A stretch of 9,794 nt of DNA from an uncultured Clostridia bacterium (GTDB taxonomy: Bacteria; Bacillota; Clostridia; TANB77; CAG-508): contig CAKOVW010000039.1 of NCBI GenBank assembly GCA_934122125.1, positions 1 to 9,794 on the forward strand, read 5' to 3'. Position 1 is the stretch's first letter. Every line of letters begins with the position of its first letter. The position numbers and the translations under genes were made by a program. Below the pieces are notes generated by a model that was not told the origin of the DNA, ran no database searches, and saw only the letters and a list, made by a program, of their open reading frames with translations. Positions 5,020-9,794 of the stretch are shown here, one piece after another.

Positions 5020-7473
5020 TTAACTTATTACAATTTTGTCATTTTCTGCTTTAATAACAGCCTTTTTATTTGGCTTAATATTTCCATCTAAAATTTCTTC
5101 TGCAATTCTATCTTCTAGTATGTTTTGTATTGCTCTTTTTAGTGGTCTTGCACCATAATTAGTATCAACACCTTTTTTAGCAATTAACTCTTTTACACTA
5201 TCATCAATTTCTAGCTCAATGTCTTTAGCTTTCATTCTTTTTGTTACTTGATTTAGCATAATATCAATTATTTGCTTAATATCTTCATCATTTAATTTAT
5301 GGAATACAATTATTTCATCTATACGGTTAATAAATTCTGGTCTAAATTGTTTTTTCAATTCTCCCATAACATCTTTTTTAATTGTTTCATATTCATTTTG
5401 GCTTTCTTCTTTTTTATCTCCTGCTGAAAATCCTAAAGTAGTTTTATCTGTAATTAGTCTTGCACCAATGTTAGATGTCATTATTATAACTGTATTTTTA
5501 AAGTTAACTGTTCTTCCTTGAGCATCTGTTAATCTACCATCATCAAGAATTTGAAGTAACATATTCATTACATCTGGATGAGCTTTTTCAATTTCATCAA
5601 ATAGAATTACTGAGTATGGTTTTCTTCTAATTTTTTCTGTTAGTTGTCCACCCTCATCAAATCCTACATAACCTGGAGGAGAACCAATTAATTTAGATAC
5701 AGAATGACCTTCCATATATTCAGACATATCAATTCTAATCATTGCATCCTCATTTCCAAATAGGCTTTCAGCTAATGCTTTTGATAACTCAGTTTTACCC
5801 ACACCTGTAGGGCCTAAGAATAAGAATGAACCTATTGGACGATTTGGATCTTTTAAACCAACTCTTCCTCTTCTTATTGCTTTTGCAACTGCGTCAACAG
5901 CTTCATTTTGACCAATTACTCTTTGATGTAAAGTTTGCTCTAAGTTTCTTAATTTTTCATTTTCAGTTTGAGTTAATTTTTTAACTGGTACACCAGTCCA
6001 ACTAGCCACTACTTCTGCTATATCTTCTTCTGTTAGAGTAGTTATACTTTTAGTATTTTTACTCTCCCATTTTTCTTTTTCTTTTTGTAATTTTTCTTTT
6101 TCTACATTTATTTTATCTCTTAAGCCTGCTGCTTTTTCAAAATCTTGAACTTTAATAGCATCATCTTTTTCCTTGTTCATAGCAGAAATTTCTTCTTCTA
6201 ATTTTTTTAATGTATCTGGTTGGGTATATGTTCTCATTTTTACTCTAGATGCAGCTTCATCAATTAAATCTATAGCTTTATCAGGTAAAAATCTGTCATT
6301 TATATATCTAGTAGATAGCTCAACTGCTGCTTTTATAGCTTCATCCGTTATTTTTACATTATGATGTGCTTCATATCTATCACGAATTCCTTTTAATATT
6401 TCTACTGTTTCTTCATTTGTTGGTTCACCTACTGTTACTGGGCTAAAACGTCTTTCTAATGCACTATCTTTTTCAATATACTTGCGGTATTCATTTAAGG
6501 TTGTAGCACCAATAACTTGAACCTCACCTCTTGCAAGAAGTGGTTTTAAAATATTTGCAGCATCAACTGCACCTTCTGCTGAACCAGCTCCAACAATAGT
6601 ATGAACTTCGTCTATAAATAATATAACATCTCCTGCTTTTTTAACTTCTTCTAGACATTTTTTAATTCTTTCTTCAAAATCTCCACGGTATTTTGCACCA
6701 GCTACCATGCTAGCAATGTCTAAGCTAACTACTCTTTTATTTTTTAACATTTCTGGCACATCTTCTGCAATTATCTTTTCAGCTAATCCCTCTGCTACTG
6801 CTGTTTTACCAACACCAGGTTCACCAATTAAACATGGATTATTTTTAGTTCTTCTTGATAAAATTTGTATAACCCTTTGAATTTCATCTTTTCTACCTAT
6901 AACTGGGTCAAGTTTTCCTTCAGCTGCCTTTTTAGTTAAATCTGTTCCATATTGATTTAGTGTAGGTGTTTGGTTAAAGCTACCTCTAGCTTTTCCTTTA
7001 GTTTGCTTCTCGCTCATACCTGCATTTTCATCTTCATTTATAACTTTTATAATTTCATTATATAATTTTTGAGGATTTATGTTTAAATCCATCATTATTC
7101 TAACAGCAACACTATCTCCTTCACGCATAATTCCTATAAGTAAATGTTCTGTTCCAATAAATTCAGAACCTAGTTTTCTAGCCTCTAAAAAAGCATTTTC
7201 AATAACTCTTTTTGAACGAGGTGTAAAACCTATTTCTCCTCTATTTTGAGATTTATCTCCTTTACCTATTAGAACTTCAATTTCTTCTACAACATTTTCT
7301 GCTGTTATTTTTTGCATGTTAAGCACTTGGCTCGCAACGCCACTACCTTCTTTTACTAAACCATATAGAATATGCTCTGTACCTATATAATTATGTCCAA
7401 ATCCAGCTGCTAAGTCGCCTGCATATTCTAATGCTTTTTCTGCTCTTTTTGTAAATTTATATACCATATACAT
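5020..7473 (-). CDS. clpC: ATP-dependent Clp protease ATPase subunit ClpC
   Basis: This 817-residue Hsp100/AAA+ unfoldase feeds substrates to ClpP in the cytoplasm. In order it has a double Clp N-domain (about residues 4-145, repeats TEHILYGL and TEHLLIGI) and a first AAA+ module with Walker A GEPGVGKT (217-224) and Walker B LFIDE (285-289). A middle domain carries a UVR motif (about 437-456, DFEKAAGLRDKI) that marks ClpC and binds adaptors. The second AAA+ module has GPTGVGKT (554-561), VILFDE (622-627) and sensor-2 GARPLKR (774-780). LGF at 680-682, in the loop after TSNIGARL, is the ClpP-docking tripeptide, so it should act with a ClpP encoded elsewhere. The first ATG fits AGAAAGGAAG; a second ATG two codons on is possible. 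It is the last gene of the operon, 25 bases after mcsA, under CtsR control. Confidence 0.98.
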   Translation of the reverse strand: MYMVYKFTKRAEKALEYAGDLAAGFGHNYIGTEHILYGLVKEGSGVASQVLNMQKITAENVVEEIEVLIGKGDKSQNRGEIGFTPRSKRVIENAFLEARKLGSEFIGTEHLLIGIMREGDSVAVRIMMDLNINPQKLYNEIIKVINEDENAGMSEKQTKGKARGSFNQTPTLNQYGTDLTKKAAEGKLDPVIGRKDEIQRVIQILSRRTKNNPCLIGEPGVGKTAVAEGLAEKIIAEDVPEMLKNKRVVSLDIASMVAGAKYRGDFEERIKKCLEEVKKAGDVILFIDEVHTIVGAGSAEGAVDAANILKPLLARGEVQVIGATTLNEYRKYIEKDSALERRFSPVTVGEPTNEETVEILKGIRDRYEAHHNVKITDEAIKAAVELSTRYINDRFLPDKAIDLIDEAASRVKMRTYTQPDTLKKLEEEISAMNKEKDDAIKVQDFEKAAGLRDKINVEKEKLQKEKEKWESKNTKSITTLTEEDIAEVVASWTGVPVKKLTQTENEKLRNLEQTLHQRVIGQNEAVDAVAKAIRRGRVGLKDPNRPIGSFLFLGPTGVGKTELSKALAESLFGNEDAMIRIDMSEYMEGHSVSKLIGSPPGYVGFDEGGQLTEKIRRKPYSVILFDEIEKAHPDVMNMLLQILDDGRLTDAQGRTVNFKNTVIIMTSNIGARLITDKTTLGFSAGDKKEESQNEYETIKKDVMGELKKQFRPEFINRIDEIIVFHKLNDEDIKQIIDIMLNQVTKRMKAKDIELEIDDSVKELIAKKGVDTNYGARPLKRAIQNILEDRIAEEILDGNIKPNKKAVIKAENDKIVIS

Positions 7474-7498
7474 ACACTTCCTTTCTACTTTAAGGTCA

Positions 7499-7984
7499 TT
7501 AGTTTAATTTTCTAATTTCATCTCTTATTTTTGCTGCATCTTCATAACGTTCTTCTTTAATTGCTTTTTCTAATTCACTTTCTAATTTTTGTTTTTTATT
7601 TTCTTGTTTATCTTTCTTAGTTGCTTTTTCTATATCATTTAATACGTCTTGTTTTTCATCAGCACTTAGGCTGCTTGTAGTTTCTATTTGCTCAGGTTCT
7701 TGGCTAACTTCTTCAAAAAATGGACTATTAAATATACTATCATTAAATCCAAGTCTTTCACTTTCTAACATATTTCTTTTAGCAAAACTTGGTAATAAAC
7801 TACCTACAGATGACATATCAAAAAAGTCATCTAACATATTAGAAAATGACATATTAAAATCCAAACTTCCTAATCCTAATTTTTTTGCACATTTATCACA
7901 AAGTGCAATTTCTTTTTTTACTCCATTTATAACTTGAGTGTATCTAAAGTTTACCTCATTTTTTCCACAATTTTGACATAACAT
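7499..7984 (-). CDS. mcsA: McsA-like UVR-domain zinc protein, short form
   Basis: McsA is the adaptor/activator encoded in the ctsR operon; in Bacillus it activates the arginine kinase McsB and helps regulate CtsR and ClpC. This 161-residue protein starts with a Cys4 zinc module (C3-x2-C6 and C29-x2-C32, CQNC and CDKC), as in McsA. A middle part is low in conserved motifs and rich in Ser, Asp, Glu and Phe (about 40-125). A C-terminal UVR motif follows (about 132-161, LEKAIKEERYEDAAKIRDEI). The second Cys4 module (CPxCG...CxxC) that Bacillus McsA carries between these parts is missing. The start has an excellent AAAGGAGGTAA site. It lies 39 bases after ctsR and 25 before clpC. With no mcsB present, it may act directly on CtsR and ClpC. 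Confidence 0.88.
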   Translation of the reverse strand: MLCQNCGKNEVNFRYTQVINGVKKEIALCDKCAKKLGLGSLDFNMSFSNMLDDFFDMSSVGSLLPSFAKRNMLESERLGFNDSIFNSPFFEEVSQEPEQIETTSSLSADEKQDVLNDIEKATKKDKQENKKQKLESELEKAIKEERYEDAAKIRDEIRKLN

Positions 7985-8023
7985 AAAAATTACCTCCTTT
8001 AAATTTTAAATTATGTATGGTCA

Positions 8024-8473
8024 TTAATCCTCAACTAAATTAACTAACATGTTTTTAAAAATTCTTGCTCTTAAACTATCTTTAATTTCTTGAGGAACTG
8101 TTAAAACATTATCACTTGTTGCTACTTTTAATAGTTTAGCCTCTTTTTTAGAAATAATGCCTTCTGATAAGAAGTTACTTATAAAAATATCTACTTCTTG
8201 TGAAGTTATTTTATTCTCCATGCTGTTTATTACATGCATTAAATAATTGCTTTTAGTTACATTAACTTTTTCTATTTTAATATGACCTCCGCCACCTCTT
8301 CTGCTTTCTACATAATATCCTTGTGATGGTTTAAACCTTGTTGCTATTACATAATTTATTTGTGATGGCACACAATTAAAATGCTGTGCTAAATCATTTC
8401 TTTGTATTTCAATAATATCATCGTCCTCAAACATCTGCTTTATAAAATCTTCTATTACATCTGACATCCTCAT
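8024..8473 (-). CDS. ctsR: CtsR family transcriptional repressor of class III heat-shock genes
   Basis: This 149-residue winged-HTH repressor controls clp genes. The N-terminal domain shows CVPSQINYVIATRF (about residues 34-47) as recognition region and the conserved glycine-rich wing RRGGGGHIKI (58-67), where the arginine next to the glycines contacts DNA and the tetraglycine loop senses heat in Bacillus. A C-terminal dimerisation and ClpC-interaction domain follows (about 75-149). The AAAGGAG site lies ten bases before the first ATG; a second ATG two codons later is less well placed. It is the first gene of ctsR-mcsA-clpC and represses its own operon through the operator at 8488-8510. Confidence 0.97.
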   Translation of the reverse strand: MRMSDVIEDFIKQMFEDDDIIEIQRNDLAQHFNCVPSQINYVIATRFKPSQGYYVESRRGGGGHIKIEKVNVTKSNYLMHVINSMENKITSQEVDIFISNFLSEGIISKKEAKLLKVATSDNVLTVPQEIKDSLRARIFKNMLVNLVED

Positions 8474-8487
8474 TTTTATTTTTCTCC

Positions 8488-8510
8488 TTTGACTTTGACT
8501 TTCTTTGACC
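8488..8510 (-). promoter_or_regulatory. CtsR operator (tandem heptads)
   Basis: The minus strand reads GGTCAAA-GAA-AGTCAAA (8510-8494), a full match to the CtsR consensus (A/G)GTCAAA-NAN-(A/G)GTCAAA. It is followed by a third, overlapping AGTCAAA (8494-8488) that merges into the ribosome binding site. It starts about ten bases past the -10 box, so bound CtsR would cover the transcription start. Confidence 0.93.
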
Positions 8511-8520
8511 TACAATATAT

Positions 8521-8548
8521 ATTATACTCTCATTTTTTACTTTGTCAA
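8521..8548 (-). promoter_or_regulatory. Sigma-A promoter of the ctsR operon
   Basis: TTGACA (8543-8548) and TATAAT (8521-8526) both match the consensus perfectly, with a 16-base spacer on the minus strand. Upstream A/T tracts (8549-8575) may act as an UP element. Transcription should start near 8514, at the CtsR operator. Confidence 0.9.
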
Positions 8549-8589
8549 TATATTTTTTAAAATTTTTTTCAAATATAAATTGCAATAAT

Positions 8590-8602
8590 AAGTGTCGTAC
8601 TT
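8590..8602 (+). repeat. Terminal inverted repeat of the IS30-family element, ctsR side
   Basis: AAGTGTCGTACTT lies 24 bases beyond the transposase stop codon. It is itself a near palindrome (AAGTG..CG..ACTT), like the partner end at 9766-9778. Confidence 0.6.
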
Positions 8603-8626
8603 TTTCCAATAAAATTATAACATTAT

Positions 8627-9688
8627 TTATGATACATTTTTTGCCATTTCTAAACTTGATTTATATCCAAACATAGGCCTTAACAAGTTATTTATCCAAT
8701 TCTCTATTTGTTGAATGAAATCTTCAGAAATATTTGTTATAACTGTTCCTTTTGGTATAAATCTTCTTATTAATCTATTCGCATTTTCATTACTTCCTCG
8801 TTCTCCTGATCTATATGGATGTGCATAATATACTTGTAGACGTGGTTCCTTTTTTCTCTTGTCATACGACATTTCTAATGCTTTATAATCTCTAAATTCA
8901 CTGCCATTATCAAATGTTATTGTTTTAAATTTATTTTTAAAATTAGATTTATATTTCTTTTCTAATTTATCAATTGATTTTGCTACATTTACACTATGTT
9001 TATTTGGTATCTTAAATATTATCTCTTCTCTTGTCATTCTTTCTGTAAACGTTAATAAAGCTGCTCCTTTACCATCTCTTCCAACAACTAAATCGCCTTC
9101 CCAATGTCCATATTCACTTCTATCATTAGCTTCTTTCGGTCTAAAATCTATACTCTTCTCTGCTGGGACTTTGTCGCAATGTGTTTTTTCTTTATTTTTT
9201 TCCTTATATATTTTTTTATAAATCATATCTTTTTCTGTTAAATTTAATATTTTTTTATGAATACAATTTCTTATTGTTTTTGCACACACTATAATTCCAA
9301 ATTCTTCTGGTTTCCTTTTTAGTTCTGCAACTAATATTTCTGGTGATTTTCTTTCTTTTTTTATTCCATTTTCAATATATTCTACTAATCTGTAATTTGC
9401 ATCTAGTTTTATGTTTGGTCCTTTGGCTGTCATATTATATCTATATTTTTGCTCTGAAACAGTTGCACTATATACATATTTTATTTCTAAAAGGGTAGTT
9501 AAATTTTCTGTTAACCCTCTTTTTATTTCTCTTTGTATTGTTCTTACACTTTTATTTAATAATTTTGCTATCTCTGAACATGGCCTCTTTTCAATATTAT
9601 ACCATCTTTCTATTTGTGTTTTTTCAACATAATTTAAATGTTGGTATTTCTTTTCTTCTTTTTTTCTGTTATAATTGTTTTGACACAT
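8627..9688 (-). CDS. IS30-family DDE transposase
   Basis: This 353-residue transposase cuts and joins the element's ends. An N-terminal HTH of the IS30 type spans about residues 16-58 (HLNYVEKTQIERWYN, then CSEIAKLLNKSVRTIQREIK). The catalytic core has the first Asp in GHWEGDLVVG (D199), the second in TFDNGSEF (D260), and the Glu in GERGSNENANRLIRRFIPKG (about 296-315), the IS30 signature. The frame is unbroken and the core residues are present, so it should be active. The start ATG has a GAAAGG site about 11 bases upstream and is embedded in one arm of an inverted repeat. Confidence 0.95.
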   Translation of the reverse strand: MCQNNYNRKKEEKKYQHLNYVEKTQIERWYNIEKRPCSEIAKLLNKSVRTIQREIKRGLTENLTTLLEIKYVYSATVSEQKYRYNMTAKGPNIKLDANYRLVEYIENGIKKERKSPEILVAELKRKPEEFGIIVCAKTIRNCIHKKILNLTEKDMIYKKIYKEKNKEKTHCDKVPAEKSIDFRPKEANDRSEYGHWEGDLVVGRDGKGAALLTFTERMTREEIIFKIPNKHSVNVAKSIDKLEKKYKSNFKNKFKTITFDNGSEFRDYKALEMSYDKRKKEPRLQVYYAHPYRSGERGSNENANRLIRRFIPKGTVITNISEDFIQQIENWINNLLRPMFGYKSSLEMAKNVS

Positions 9689-9752
9689 AAATTACAAATC
9701 CTTTCAATGTTTTCTTGACAATCACATTGTATCATTTGTAATCTTATGTGTC
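9682..9752 (-). repeat. 18-bp inverted repeat over the transposase promoter and start codon
   Basis: On the minus strand GACACATAAGATTACAAAT (9752-9734) is complementary to ATTTGTAATTTATGTGTC (9699-9682), apart from one bulged G. The second arm contains the transposase ATG; the first overlaps its -35 box. A transcript starting at the element's own promoter lacks the first arm, while a transcript entering from outside contains both and would bury the start codon. Confidence 0.7.
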
Positions 9753-9754
9753 TA
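9726..9754 (-). promoter_or_regulatory. Internal promoter of the transposase gene
   Basis: TAGACA (9749-9754) and TACAAT (9726-9731) are separated by 17 bases, giving a start near 9719 and a leader of about 30 nt. Each box differs from consensus at one position. Confidence 0.6.
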
Positions 9755-9765
9755 TTTTTATTTTT

Positions 9766-9778
9766 AGGTGCGTCACTT
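9766..9778 (-). repeat. Terminal inverted repeat of the IS30-family element, outer side
   Basis: AAGTGACGCACCT on the minus strand pairs with the end at 8590-8602. The last 16 bases of the window beyond it are flanking DNA with no recognisable feature. Confidence 0.55.
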
Positions 9779-9794
9779 AATTTTACCATTTATA

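Larger units (their letters stand above)
8590..9778 (-). mobile_element. IS30-family insertion sequence, apparently complete (about 1.19 kb)
   Basis: One transposase gene is flanked by imperfect inverted ends: AAGTGTCGTACTT at 8590-8602, and on the other strand AAGTGACGCACCT at 9778-9766, matching at ten of 13 positions. The trinucleotide AAT abuts both ends (8587-8589 and 9779-9781) and could be the 2-4 bp target duplication usual for this family, although it is weak evidence in A/T-rich DNA. Length and layout fit IS30 elements. It lies about 40 bp upstream of the ctsR promoter, transcribed toward it. Exact ends are tentative. Confidence 0.75.

Noticed and set aside
4764..5054. Plus-strand open frame of 96 codons across the intergenic region
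   Set aside because: It runs through the promoter of the noncoding RNA, the clpC terminator and the clpC 3' end; no ribosome site and no protein-like composition.
8427..8609. Minus-strand 60-codon frame over the ctsR promoter
   Set aside because: It overlaps ctsR, the CtsR operator, both promoter boxes and the IS end in another frame; clearly regulatory DNA.
1..9794. CRISPR array, tRNA or rRNA genes, phage or conjugation genes
   Set aside because: No regularly spaced repeats, cloverleaf or rRNA sequence, and no such protein families seen on either strand.

Overview
The window is strongly A/T-rich and has the gene content and signals of a low-GC Firmicute, most likely a member of the Clostridia: AGGAGG-type ribosome binding sites, sigma-A type promoters, a CtsR heat-shock operon, a NifS-type cysteine desulfurase and an IS30-family element. 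I cannot name the species. Most genes lie on the minus strand; the exceptions are a Cys-rich gene fragment at the left edge, a small HTH regulator and a cation efflux gene.

Left part (1-1960): the end of a Cys-rich protein (+) meets a convergent minus-strand cluster at a shared terminator (255-282). Read from its 5' end, the cluster encodes a 76-aa unknown protein, two half-length TauE/SafE (TSUP) membrane proteins and an unlisted 46-aa one-TM protein. The second TSUP half carries an apparent +1 frameshift near its start. Divergent from the cluster is a 71-aa Cro/CI-type regulator ending at a strong terminator, which it shares with the converging nifS gene.

Middle part (1961-4563): a cysteine desulfurase preceded by a 115-aa membrane-anchored unknown protein with a good promoter, then a divergent CDF transporter whose metal-site residues (NxxxD / DxxxD) point to manganese efflux.

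Region 4564-5019 contains no ordinary protein gene. On the minus strand it has a perfect TTGACA-17-TATAAT promoter, about 340 nt with many nested complementary segments, and a perfect 13-bp terminator hairpin. I read this as a free-standing structured noncoding RNA that I cannot assign to a known family; it is the most interesting item in the window.

Right part (5020-8590): ctsR-mcsA-clpC, autoregulated through a clear CtsR operator. The protein-arginine kinase gene mcsB, normally between mcsA and clpC, is absent, and McsA has only one of the two Cys4 zinc modules of the Bacillus protein. An IS30-family element (about 8590-9778, imperfect terminal repeats, possible AAT target duplication) sits about 40 bp upstream of the ctsR promoter. 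Its leader can fold back over the transposase start codon in read-through transcripts, a plausible guard against activation by outside transcription.
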